DNA from: Oscillospiraceae bacterium
GTDB taxonomy: Bacteria; Bacillota; Clostridia; Oscillospirales; Acutalibacteraceae
Direction of reading: 5' to 3'
Length of the DNA stretch: 64,000 nucleotides
Assembly: GCA_015066225.1 (NCBI GenBank)
Contig: SVOT01000001.1
Span: 248,001-312,000, forward strand
Positions within the stretch are counted from its first letter, which is position 1, and each line of letters begins with the position of its first letter. Shown piece by piece: positions 31,565 to 40,943 of this stretch. A program made the position numbers and the translations under genes. The notes under the pieces were generated by a model, which saw only the letters and a program-made list of their open reading frames with translations, was not told the DNA's origin and did not search any database.

Positions 31565-33247
31565 ATGATAGACAGATTTCTTTCCGGCTGGGGCGGCTTT
31601 GTTGGTATGTGCGAGCATATCAAGATTTTCATATACTCAAAAAGAGCTAATAAAATGCAGGAAACCTGTGTTAAAAGGCTTATGAGAAAAAACAAAACCA
31701 CAGAATACGGCAAGCTTCATAATTTTAAAGATGTAAAATCTATTGAAGACTATCAGAAAATTGTTCCCCTTTCGGTTTATGCAGATTATGACGACTATGT
31801 CTGGCGTATGGCAAACGGCGAAAAAGGACTTATCACTAATATGTACGTTCGCCGCTTTACAGAAAGCTCCGGCAGCACAGGCAAGCAAAAGCTTGTTCCC
31901 CTTTCGTACTGGGCAGAATGGGTGTGCCAGTGCTTCAGCTTCAGTGCCCCTGTTGGTTGCGCCGTTAAATGGTTTTGGAAAAAAGGCAAGCTTTTACCGG
32001 CACAAAAAGGTCTTTTAACAGCCGAGACAAGCTGCAGAAAGGTTAAAGGCGGTACAATAAGCTGTCTTTCCTCTATCCCGCTTTTGAATGTTAAGCCCAT
32101 AGTGTCATTTTTTACAACCTCGCCTAAGGAAGTGCTTTTCCCCGAACCCGGTGTTGATATTGATATGCACTATATGAAGCTGCGTTTCTCATTACCCAGC
32201 AAGAAGGTCAGCTATCTCGGCACAATATTCATAACAACGCTTGAATCAATGTTCTTCTATATGGAAGAAAACTGGGAAATGCTTTGCGACGATATTGAAA
32301 AAGGCATTATAAATGATAAGGTTAACGTACCCGAAGAAATCAGGATAAAATACAATAAAAAGCTCAAGCCCAACCCCAAGAGAGCAGAAGAATTGCGTAG
32401 AGAATTCCGAAAAGGCTTTGATGAATCCCCCATTATCCCCCGTATATGGCCAAACGTCGGCTGGATGTACGGTATGGGCACAGGCTCTCTCAGCTTCTAT
32501 GCAAAAAAGCTGAGAAGATATATCGGTGATGATATCCCTATGCATTACCTCGGCTACACAGCAACGGAAGCTTTTATGGCCGTTCCCCTTGAATTCAACT
32601 CATATGAATACGTTATTCTTCCACAAAACGGTTTCTACGAATTCAGACCCATCGACCAGGAGAGCTACGACAACCTCCTTACAATCAAAGACCTTGAAAT
32701 CGGAAAAGAATATGAAATAATCCTCACTAATATGAGTGGCTTCTACCGTTACAGAATCGAAGACGTTGTTAAGGTTACGGGATATTATAATCAATCACCG
32801 AAAATCACCTTCTGCTACCGTCTTAATCAGATTGCTAACATCAGCGGTGAAAAGGTTAGCTCACTTGCTTTTGATGAAATCGTGGCAAATATGTCGGAGG
32901 CTTCGGGTGATTTATACATTGGCTACAGCATCTATGCCGACAGAAGCACATCGCCCGGTCACTACAAGCTTTTCCTTGAATTGGCTGAAGATATTTCAGA
33001 CGAAAAGAAAGCAACCTACAATGCCCTTTTTGAAGAGAAGCTCTGTAAGGGTAACGTTTCTGTTGAGCCTCTTATAAAAAGCGGTGCCTTGGGTCACCCG
33101 GAGGTTCATTTCCTGAAAAAAGGTACATACGACGATTACCGCGAGGTGTTGAGAAAACGCGGTGCCAACCTTAACCAGGTCAAACCAATCAAGGTTATTG
33201 ATAACGATGAGAAGAGAGATTTCTTCTTCTCGCATATCGAGGATTGA
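31565..33247 (+). CDS. GH3-family acyl-acid amide synthetase
   Basis: 560 residues. The fold is the GH3 branch of adenylating enzymes: the phosphate-binding FTESSGSTGKQKLVPLS near residue 100, the central HYLGYTATEAFMAVP with its ATP-site residues, and the YRIEDVVKVTGYYNQSPKITF hinge near the C-terminus. Plant GH3 proteins join jasmonate or auxin to amino acids through an acyl-adenylate. Bacterial members are widespread but their substrates are poorly known. It lies between the aldehyde dehydrogenase and a condensation-like acyltransferase, so it may activate a carboxylic acid made by the first. ATG with TTGAGG upstream. Confidence 0.87.
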   Translation: MIDRFLSGWGGFVGMCEHIKIFIYSKRANKMQETCVKRLMRKNKTTEYGKLHNFKDVKSIEDYQKIVPLSVYADYDDYVWRMANGEKGLITNMYVRRFTESSGSTGKQKLVPLSYWAEWVCQCFSFSAPVGCAVKWFWKKGKLLPAQKGLLTAETSCRKVKGGTISCLSSIPLLNVKPIVSFFTTSPKEVLFPEPGVDIDMHYMKLRFSLPSKKVSYLGTIFITTLESMFFYMEENWEMLCDDIEKGIINDKVNVPEEIRIKYNKKLKPNPKRAEELRREFRKGFDESPIIPRIWPNVGWMYGMGTGSLSFYAKKLRRYIGDDIPMHYLGYTATEAFMAVPLEFNSYEYVILPQNGFYEFRPIDQESYDNLLTIKDLEIGKEYEIILTNMSGFYRYRIEDVVKVTGYYNQSPKITFCYRLNQIANISGEKVSSLAFDEIVANMSEASGDLYIGYSIYADRSTSPGHYKLFLELAEDISDEKKATYNALFEEKLCKGNVSVEPLIKSGALGHPEVHFLKKGTYDDYREVLRKRGANLNQVKPIKVIDNDEKRDFFFSHIED

Positions 33248-33249
33248 AT

Positions 33250-34626
33250 ATGAAGTTAAACTACAACACAGAAGCCCTTTCTTTAAAAAAGAAAGGGCTC
33301 ACTGATGAAAAAGTAATCGAGGATTTAATCCGTTTTAAAGAAGCAAATCCTCACCTTTTAAAAAACAAGCTGCCTTGCGAAATGTATGACAAAATCAACC
33401 TTATGTGCCGCAAATACATGGACAGAATGGCACGCTTTGAGGTCGATTATGATTTCATTGTTGATGAAACAGCCTTTAAAAATGTTGCGGTTTGTGCACT
33501 GGAAAGTGCACCTTGTCTGCATTCACAAGTAATCAGAAATCCGATAACACCCTATTGGAGGGTTGCAGATTACAACGTCAATGAGTTTATTTGTGCAAAA
33601 GAAGTTGATGATTTACAAAAGGCAAAGGAAGAGTTTTACTCAAAAGAAATACCATTAAAAAGCAACATACAGATGAACATAGGTTTGTTTTATCACAAGG
33701 GCAAAACCTATATTCTGTTTATCTGGAATCATATGTGTATGGATGGTGGCGGTTTTAAGTCATTTTGGAGTGATTTCTGCAAAGCCTATACCGATTACGT
33801 CTTAAACGGTAACTCGCCTGTATGCTTCTCTGTGGGCTCAAGAAAGTACACAGAGGTATATAAAGATATGCCCAAAGACTTCAAAAAGAAAGCAAAACTG
33901 CAAATCGCCAATGTTTCGCCAAGAGATAAGCACCGCTTCCCTTTTGAAAATAACAACACAGAAAACAGTGTTGTTATTGTTTCAAGAAAAATTGAGCGAG
34001 AATATTTTGAAAAAGCCGCTTCATACACAAAGTCGCAAGGGGCAACGGTAAACGATCTGCTTGTTGCTTCATACATCGATGCGCTGAAAAAGGTTGCCGG
34101 CTTTAAAAATGATGAAAGCATTAGCATTTCTTGTGCAACCGATTTAAGGCGACACATAAGTGATGCTTCATCAATCGGCTATACCAACCACGTATCATTC
34201 AGCCATTGTGCCGTGGACAGAATGGGCGTGGATTTAAAAGACACCCTATCTGTTGTCAGAGAAAAAACCCATGAACTGAAAAAAGATGAATTTATGGGTC
34301 TTCACGGCTTACCTCTGTTGAATTTTGCGTATAAAACTATGGTTTATGCGCAAGCTGAACCGATTGTAAAGCTATTTTACAGAAACCCTACCCTGTCACT
34401 CAGTAATGTTGGTGCCATTGACACACAGGCGTTTTCGCTTGGTGGCAACAAACCCTTCTCCGCATTTGTTGCGGGGGCTGCAAAAAATAAGCCCTGCGCC
34501 GTTATGACTGCGCTCAGCATTAACGGCGACCTGAGTGTTTCAATGTGCCTGAGGGGTAACGATAACGACAGAGAAATGCTTGAACGCTTCTTTACTGAAT
34601 ACGAAAAAAACATCAAATCCTTTTAA
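33250..34626 (+). CDS. Condensation-domain-like acyltransferase
   Basis: 458 residues from ATG 33250, just past the GH3 stop, with GAGG at about 33239-33242. The protein resembles the chloramphenicol-acetyltransferase/condensation superfamily: an HxxxDGG active site in NHMCMDGGGFKSFW near residue 160, and a C-terminal SLSNVGAI-type segment. Related families include alcohol acetyltransferases and PapA-type enzymes. A role in joining an activated acyl group to an amine or alcohol fits its GH3 neighbour but is inferred. Last gene of the operon, followed by a strong hairpin. Confidence 0.75.
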   Translation: MKLNYNTEALSLKKKGLTDEKVIEDLIRFKEANPHLLKNKLPCEMYDKINLMCRKYMDRMARFEVDYDFIVDETAFKNVAVCALESAPCLHSQVIRNPITPYWRVADYNVNEFICAKEVDDLQKAKEEFYSKEIPLKSNIQMNIGLFYHKGKTYILFIWNHMCMDGGGFKSFWSDFCKAYTDYVLNGNSPVCFSVGSRKYTEVYKDMPKDFKKKAKLQIANVSPRDKHRFPFENNNTENSVVIVSRKIEREYFEKAASYTKSQGATVNDLLVASYIDALKKVAGFKNDESISISCATDLRRHISDASSIGYTNHVSFSHCAVDRMGVDLKDTLSVVREKTHELKKDEFMGLHGLPLLNFAYKTMVYAQAEPIVKLFYRNPTLSLSNVGAIDTQAFSLGGNKPFSAFVAGAAKNKPCAVMTALSINGDLSVSMCLRGNDNDREMLERFFTEYEKNIKSF

Positions 34627-34631
34627 AAGCC

Positions 34632-34665
34632 AAACACCATAAACTCCTCGGAGTTTATGGTGTTT
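34632..34665. terminator. Bidirectional terminator
   Basis: AAACACCATAAACTC pairs with GAGTTTATGGTGTTT around CTCG. It lies between the convergent condensation-like and M20 genes, with T-rich flanks. Confidence 0.88.
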
Positions 34666-34670
34666 TCATA

Positions 34671-36155
34671 TTAGTCTTTTGTTAACTCTTTTATGTATTT
34701 TTTGAAGAAAGCAACGCCATCCTTTAATGAAGCAACAGGAATTCGCTCGTTTGTACCGTGAGTTGTAAGAAGAAGTGCGGTATCCATAAGGAATGGTGAA
34801 TAACGGTAAATGTTATCACATACGTCCTCATACTGACGGGCATCTGTTCCGCCCATAACAAGGTAAGGTGCAACGATTGCCTTTGGGTCCATTTCCTTGC
34901 AGATTTTTCTGATAGCATCAAATGCTCTTGAATCTGTGGAAGAAATTTTTGAAGGATTTTTACCGCTGACCATCTTGATTTCAGCTTTCGGTCCTGCATA
35001 TTTTCTGATATGTTTTTCAACATCTTCAATAGTCTGACCGGGCATAATACGGAAGTTAACATTAACAGTTGCTTTCTGGGGAAGAACGTTCGGAGCGGGG
35101 CTACCGTTTGCCATAGTAACAGCAGTAGTTGTTCTCATCATTGATGCAACAGGCGGAATTTCTGAACAAATTTTTGTTACAAGCGGTTTAAGTATCGGGA
35201 GATTGCTCATCACGCATCTTACGGGGTAAGATGTGTTTTTACCGATTTCATTGAAAAGAGAGTAAAGCTGAGGGGTAAGCTCTGCCTTAAACTGATTGTT
35301 TTCAAGCTTGCATACAATTCTTGAAAGCTCACCAAGTGCACTGTGTTTTGGCGGCTGAGAAGAGTGACCGCCCTTTGCATTAACAGAAATCTCAAAATCA
35401 ACATGACCTTTTTCTGCAATACCTACACCTGCAAGATGACCGTCAATAACCTTATCAACCTTAGCTTCGAGAATTGCACCACCCTCGTCAAGAACACTAT
35501 CAAGCCAAATATTATGTTCTTTAAACCAACGCATCATACAATCTGCACCGCAGATTTCGCCCTCTGCCATAACCTCTTCATTATGACCAAAGCAAAGATA
35601 AACATCTCTTTCGGGTACGTAACCCTCTTCGAGAAGTGTTTCAACCGCTTCGCAAACACCGATGAGGTGGTTTTTCATATCAATGGCGCCTCTTCCCCAA
35701 AGGAAGCCTTCCGCAACCTCGCCGCTATACGGCGGATATTTCCAATCACCCTCTGTTCCGGGAGTAACAGGAACAACATCCTGATGTGAAAGAAGTGCTA
35801 TGGGGTCTTTTTCGGGATGCGCGCTCTTCCAATGATACATAAGGCTACGTGTGGAAATAACCTGTTTTTCAAGATTTTTGTGAAGCAAGGGGTATGCTTT
35901 TTCTAAAAATGCGTGAAATTCATCAAAAGGTGCCCAATCAACTAAGCTTTCATCTCTGTTTGCAATAGTGGGGATTTTAATTGCATCAGAAAGATTTTTT
36001 ATAAATCTTTCAACGTCAACCTTTTCCTCATCACCAACGCTTGCATTTGATACAGGTTCAGCCTTGTAGGTGGTAGCGGCACGAACCATACTTACACCAA
36101 CACCGGTCACAGCTGCTAAACCGAAACCTTTTTTAATTAATGAAGATTTTTTCAT
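34671..36155 (-). CDS. M20-family peptidase, PM20D1-like
   Basis: 494 residues. A weak N-terminal membrane or signal segment (residues about 8-27) is followed by an M20 catalytic domain: LLSHQDVVPVTPG with the first metal His/Asp, GRGAIDMKNHLIG with the bridging Asp, FGHNEEVMAEGE with the catalytic Glu pair, and DARQYED near the end. The dimerisation domain lies between. Length and motifs match the carboxypeptidase S/PM20D1 branch; mammalian PM20D1 makes and cleaves N-acyl amino acids. It converges on the GH3/condensation operon, so a link in acyl-amide metabolism is possible but unproven. Otherwise a dipeptidase. Confidence 0.85.
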   Translation of the reverse strand: MKKSSLIKKGFGLAAVTGVGVSMVRAATTYKAEPVSNASVGDEEKVDVERFIKNLSDAIKIPTIANRDESLVDWAPFDEFHAFLEKAYPLLHKNLEKQVISTRSLMYHWKSAHPEKDPIALLSHQDVVPVTPGTEGDWKYPPYSGEVAEGFLWGRGAIDMKNHLIGVCEAVETLLEEGYVPERDVYLCFGHNEEVMAEGEICGADCMMRWFKEHNIWLDSVLDEGGAILEAKVDKVIDGHLAGVGIAEKGHVDFEISVNAKGGHSSQPPKHSALGELSRIVCKLENNQFKAELTPQLYSLFNEIGKNTSYPVRCVMSNLPILKPLVTKICSEIPPVASMMRTTTAVTMANGSPAPNVLPQKATVNVNFRIMPGQTIEDVEKHIRKYAGPKAEIKMVSGKNPSKISSTDSRAFDAIRKICKEMDPKAIVAPYLVMGGTDARQYEDVCDNIYRYSPFLMDTALLLTTHGTNERIPVASLKDGVAFFKKYIKELTKD

Positions 36156-36178
36156 ATAATTACCCTTTCTGAATTGAA

Positions 36179-39100
36179 TTAAAACAATGACATCTGGTCG
36201 CTTTCAGGCAAATCACCGAAAGCACCACAGGCTTTAAGTAATTCTATAGTTGATTTACCGGCGCCTGAACGGATAGCAAAATCTTCTATTGAAGAAAACT
36301 CAGGACCACCGTCATCACGAGCTTTTGCAAGCTGCTCGGCGGCGGCACCACCGACACCGGCAAGCGCCGCAAACGGCATTCTGATTTTGCCGTCCTCAGG
36401 AACATATGAGTTAGCTGTTGATTTATAAATATCAATGGGCAAAAACTCAATCCCGCGAACCATTGCTTCGTAAACAATCATCATAATGATTGATTTTGCC
36501 TTTTCAGCCTGCGATGCCTCAAGGCCCTTTTCTTTAATCATTTTCAGAAGCGTGCCTGTTGCGGCTTTACCCTTTGCCATAGCAGGTGCATCAACGTCAT
36601 CACCACGTACGGTAAGATATGCACAATAGTATTCAAGGGGTTTATAAACCTTGAACCAGGCAAGTCTCAATGAAGCAATAATATATGCGGCGGCGTGAGC
36701 CTTGGGGAACATATATTGAATCTTTTTACAGGAATCTATATACCACTCAGGGACGCCGTGCTCCCTCATAAGAGCCTCCTGTTCAGGCTTTAACTGTTTG
36801 TTTTTCTTACGGACATCTTCCATTATATTGAAAGCATCCTTAGGCTCAAGCCCCTTGTGGAGCAAGTAAACCATAATACTGTCACGAGTACCGATAACCT
36901 CAGAAATTGTACATGTTCCCGCTTTAATAAGGTCTTGCGCATTACCGAGCCAAACTGCAGTACCGTGAGAAAGGCCCGCAATCTGTATAAGGTCGGCAAA
37001 TGTCTGCGGACGGGCTTCAAGAAGCATTCCTTTTGTGAAATCCGTACCCATTTCAGGGATAGAAAGCGTACCGGTCGGCCACCCCAACTCCTCGGCTGTT
37101 ATACCTAAAGGCTCGGGGCTGGTGCAAAGCTCATAAAGCTTTCTGTCACTGATGTCAATATCAAGAACGTCTATGCCTGTTAAATCGGTGAGATGCTTAT
37201 AAATTGTTGGCACATCATGGCCGAGCTCGTCAAGCTTCAACAACGTATCGTGCATTGAGTTGAAATCGAAGTGAGTTGTGATAATATCCTTTGTTGCGTC
37301 ATCAGCCGGCCTTTGAACGGGCGTGAAATCCTCAACCTCGTAGGTATTGGGAACAACGACCATTCCGCCGGGATGCTGACCTGTAGTTCTTTTAACACCG
37401 GTGCAGCCAATTGTAAGGCGGTCTATTTCCGCCTTTGTCATCGTTAGGCCACGTTCTTCAACGTATTTTTTTACAAAGCCGTATGCTGTTTTATCTGCGA
37501 CACCTGAAATTGTACCCGCTTTGAAAACGTATTTTTTACCGAAAAGCTCCTCAGTGTATTTATGTGATTGTGCCTGATACTCACCTGCAAAGTTAAGGTC
37601 GATATCGGGAGATTTGTCACCATAGAAGCCAAGGAAGGTTTCAAAGGGAATCTCGTGACCGTCTCTTACCAAAGGTTCCCCGCATTCGGGGCACATTTTT
37701 TCAGGAAGGTCGAAGCCTGAACCAACCTCATTATGAAGGAAAAATTCGGTATAACGGCATTTGGGACAACGATAATGGGGCTGTAAGGGGTTAACCTCTG
37801 AAATACCCGCCATAATCGCAACGAACGAGGATCCAACGGAACCTCTGGAACCAACGTAATAGCCGCATTCCTCGGAATGTTTTACAAGGAGCCTTGCAAT
37901 CATATAAAGCCCGGCAAAGCCGTTGGCAATAATAGATTTCAATTCTCGCTCAAGTCGGTCTGCAACGATATCGGGAACAGGGTCACCATACCATTCCTTT
38001 GCTCTGTCCCAACAGCATTTTGTGAGATCCTCCTCAGCGCCGGGGATAACGGGGTTAAATGTACCATCCGGGATTGGCAAAATACCCGGTTCAATCATAT
38101 CGGCGATGTAGTTAGTGTTTGTTACAACAACCTCTTTTGCAGTTTCTTCGCCAAGATATGCAAAATCCTCGAGCATCTCCTGTGTAGTTTTCAGATAAAG
38201 CGGAGCTTGGTCGTCGGCATCGCTGAAGCCCTGACCCGCCATAAGAATTGCTCTGTATTTAGCATCATTTTTATCAAGAAAATGAACGTCACCGGTGGCA
38301 ACTGTTTTTTTACCTAATTCATCACCAAGGCTGATAATGAATCTGTTAATATTCTGAATATCCTCAAAAGAGTTAATTCTCTCGTAACCACCCTCATTTT
38401 TTCTTATCATAAATTCATTGTTGCCAACGGGCTGAATTTCAAGATAATCGTAAAACTCTGCAATTTCAAGAAGCTTTTCGTGGCTTTCGCCTGCAATAAT
38501 TGCACGATAAAGCTCACCCGCCTCACAGGCACTGCCCACAATAAGTCCTTCACGCATTTTGTGAATCATACTCTTTGGCATCCTCGGACGACCCTTGAAA
38601 TAATCAAGGTTAGAAGCAGAGATTAACTTATAAAGATTTTTCAAGCCAACCTTGTTCTTAACAAGCAAAATACAATGATAATACTTGTCCGCCTTGATTT
38701 CGGCTTCACTTTTCAATGTGCCGTCTTCATTATAATCGTTAACAAGGTAGCATTCGCAACCGTAGATTATTTTAAAATCTGTGCCACGTGCTGTGTTACA
38801 AGCCTCGGGGAAAGCCTGCACGCATCCGTGGTCTGTAATAGCTATGGCGCTGTGTCCCCATTTCATAGCCTTTTTGACAATGGATTTAGCGCTACTCATA
38901 CCGTCCATAGCAGACATATTTGTGTGGAGATGAAGTTCAACACGTTTTTCTTCAGCTTCGTCAACGGGCTCAACTTTCTGAACCAACGCAACAATATTGG
39001 GTTTAATAACGTGATCACGCTTAAAGTCATCGTATGTAAGAAGACCTCTGACAATAAGACATACACCGTCCTTGACCTTACTGTCAAGGTTTTCAAGCAT

Positions 39101-39886
39101 CTCTTTAGTGTCAAAGAATTTACAGCAGAATGAATTTGTGTTATCTGTCAAATTAAATTCGATAATGTATCTCTTACCGTCTTTTGTTTCACGCTTTTCG
39201 TATTTGAAAACCTCACCCCAAACAAGAACGTGACCGTCATCATAAGAAACATCACACATATTTTTGGGTTTATCGAATTTATAATTTCCCATTATAATTT
39301 TCACCGAAGACATATCCAACGGCAAATCGGGGAAATTGAGATTTTCAACAGGTGGCCTTGTGGGTTTATTTGCAAAGTCAATCTCCTGCTGTTTTTTCAG
39401 AAATTCATTTTCATCGCTGTTTTCACCCTCAAGAACAACGGTGATTTTTTTACCGAAGTGTTTTAAAACGTATTCCTCCAGATATGTATGAGCACCCGCA
39501 TGTTCACAGATGTCTCTGCCGCTTTTCAAAAATTTGATGGTGAAAACATCGTTTGAAAAATTCGTTTCTATAGAATCAATGAATCCGTTTGTCTGGGGAA
39601 CATTTACTTTAACAACCTTTAAAAGCATTGGGAAACAGGATTCCTCTAATGCTTCGGACGGAAGAACGTAGTCAAATTCAACACCTTTAAGCGACAAGGC
39701 TGATTTAATTTCACCTGCTACAGCTTTAAGGCACATAATATTTTTAAATTTATCAATATGAAGAAGTGCACTTATTCGCCTGTCTTCTTCATTAAGTGTT
39801 AAATCGGTAAAATAAGTGTTACTGAGCATCTCACGATACTTAGACGTTGCAATGTATTCACCGAAAATATCTAAAAAATTATACAT
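36179..39886 (-). CDS. polC: DNA polymerase III PolC without the inserted exonuclease
   Basis: 1235 residues from ATG 39886; a GTG at 39889 is also possible. In order: an N-terminal domain, an OB fold (about 210-310), a PHP domain starting at ELHLHTNMSAMDG (about 317), and a polymerase core with the four-Cys zinc site (CPKC...CPEC, about 710-740) and catalytic SPDIDLNF (about 762). In Bacillus PolC (about 1437 residues) a DEDDh proofreading exonuclease is inserted in PHP between the YGCE strand and the next. Here YGCECYLVNDYNEDG passes after about 20 residues to YYHCILLVKN, so it is absent. PHP metal residues (HLH, TDHG, GDVH) remain. Replicative polymerase; overlaps ispG. Confidence 0.95.
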   Translation of the reverse strand: MYNFLDIFGEYIATSKYREMLSNTYFTDLTLNEEDRRISALLHIDKFKNIMCLKAVAGEIKSALSLKGVEFDYVLPSEALEESCFPMLLKVVKVNVPQTNGFIDSIETNFSNDVFTIKFLKSGRDICEHAGAHTYLEEYVLKHFGKKITVVLEGENSDENEFLKKQQEIDFANKPTRPPVENLNFPDLPLDMSSVKIIMGNYKFDKPKNMCDVSYDDGHVLVWGEVFKYEKRETKDGKRYIIEFNLTDNTNSFCCKFFDTKEMLENLDSKVKDGVCLIVRGLLTYDDFKRDHVIKPNIVALVQKVEPVDEAEEKRVELHLHTNMSAMDGMSSAKSIVKKAMKWGHSAIAITDHGCVQAFPEACNTARGTDFKIIYGCECYLVNDYNEDGTLKSEAEIKADKYYHCILLVKNKVGLKNLYKLISASNLDYFKGRPRMPKSMIHKMREGLIVGSACEAGELYRAIIAGESHEKLLEIAEFYDYLEIQPVGNNEFMIRKNEGGYERINSFEDIQNINRFIISLGDELGKKTVATGDVHFLDKNDAKYRAILMAGQGFSDADDQAPLYLKTTQEMLEDFAYLGEETAKEVVVTNTNYIADMIEPGILPIPDGTFNPVIPGAEEDLTKCCWDRAKEWYGDPVPDIVADRLERELKSIIANGFAGLYMIARLLVKHSEECGYYVGSRGSVGSSFVAIMAGISEVNPLQPHYRCPKCRYTEFFLHNEVGSGFDLPEKMCPECGEPLVRDGHEIPFETFLGFYGDKSPDIDLNFAGEYQAQSHKYTEELFGKKYVFKAGTISGVADKTAYGFVKKYVEERGLTMTKAEIDRLTIGCTGVKRTTGQHPGGMVVVPNTYEVEDFTPVQRPADDATKDIITTHFDFNSMHDTLLKLDELGHDVPTIYKHLTDLTGIDVLDIDISDRKLYELCTSPEPLGITAEELGWPTGTLSIPEMGTDFTKGMLLEARPQTFADLIQIAGLSHGTAVWLGNAQDLIKAGTCTISEVIGTRDSIMVYLLHKGLEPKDAFNIMEDVRKKNKQLKPEQEALMREHGVPEWYIDSCKKIQYMFPKAHAAAYIIASLRLAWFKVYKPLEYYCAYLTVRGDDVDAPAMAKGKAATGTLLKMIKEKGLEASQAEKAKSIIMMIVYEAMVRGIEFLPIDIYKSTANSYVPEDGKIRMPFAALAGVGGAAAEQLAKARDDGGPEFSSIEDFAIRSGAGKSTIELLKACGAFGDLPESDQMSLF

Positions 39887-40932
39887 CACATTTTTTCGAT
39901 TTCGTTAAGAAGTTCTTTAACGATTTCGCTTTCAGGTACCTTTCTTAATATTTCGCCTTTCTTGAACAAAACGGCACATCCGTCGCCGCCTGCTATACCG
40001 ATATCAGCCTCCCTGGCTTCACCGGGACCGTTAACAACGCACCCCATTACGGCAATTTTAATGGGTTTTTTAATATTTTTCACAGCATCCTCAACTTGAT
40101 TTGCTAAGGTTACAAGGTCAATCTTGGTTCTTCCGCAAGTCGGGCAAGCAACTATCTGCGGTGTCTCAACCCTAACGTTCAAAGCTTTTAAAATATCCTT
40201 AGCGGCATAAACCTCTTTAACAGGGTCATCGGTTATGGAAACACGGATAGTATCACCAATTCCCTTTGCAACAAGCGAGCCTATACCGATTGAAGACTTA
40301 ATCAACGAGCTTCGCTCTGTACCCGCCTCGGTAACGCCAAGATGAAGAGGATAATCACAACGCTCTGCAACTAATGAATATGCCTCAATCATATTTTTTA
40401 CATCCGAGGACTTTATGGATATAACAGTATCAAAGAAATCACATTCCTCCAGCATTTTAACGTGGCGGAACGCACTTTCAACCATAGCCTCAGGTGTAGC
40501 CCCACCAAATTTTTCGAGAAGCTCTTTTTCAACAGAACCGGAGTTAACACCGATTCTTATGGGAACACTTTTCAGCTTGCAGGCATCTGCAACAGCGGCA
40601 ACCTTATCGCGTGAACCGATATTGCCGGGATTAATCCTTATTTTATCAACACCGGCTTCAAGACTTTCAAGAGCAAGTCGGTAATCAAAATGAATATCGG
40701 CGACAAGCGGAATAGAGGCATGCTCCTTTAGCTTACCCAGAACTTTAACGGCGTTCATATCGGGAACTGCCATTCTGACAATTTCACAACCCGCTTCTTC
40801 CAAAGCCTTTAACTGTATTAAGTTTTTTTCGAAATCGTCTGCAGGTGCATTGAGCATTGACTGAATTGCTATTTTTTCACCGCAACCGATTTTAATATTA
40901 CCTACTTTAACAACTCTTGTTTCTCTTCTCAT
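39886..40932 (-). CDS. ispG: 4-hydroxy-3-methylbut-2-enyl diphosphate synthase
   Basis: 348 residues, the usual bacterial length. The TIM-barrel part has IQSMLNAPADD, VADIHFDYRLAL and RINPGNIG. The C-terminal iron-sulfur part has CPTCGRTKIDL and VMGCVVNGPGEA, giving the three conserved cysteines for the 4Fe-4S cluster. It catalyses the penultimate step of the MEP isoprenoid pathway; dxr, the second step, lies upstream in the same operon. The stop overlaps the polC start. Confidence 0.97.
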   Translation of the reverse strand: MRRETRVVKVGNIKIGCGEKIAIQSMLNAPADDFEKNLIQLKALEEAGCEIVRMAVPDMNAVKVLGKLKEHASIPLVADIHFDYRLALESLEAGVDKIRINPGNIGSRDKVAAVADACKLKSVPIRIGVNSGSVEKELLEKFGGATPEAMVESAFRHVKMLEECDFFDTVISIKSSDVKNMIEAYSLVAERCDYPLHLGVTEAGTERSSLIKSSIGIGSLVAKGIGDTIRVSITDDPVKEVYAAKDILKALNVRVETPQIVACPTCGRTKIDLVTLANQVEDAVKNIKKPIKIAVMGCVVNGPGEAREADIGIAGGDGCAVLFKKGEILRKVPESEIVKELLNEIEKM

Positions 40933-40943
40933 AACAAAACACC

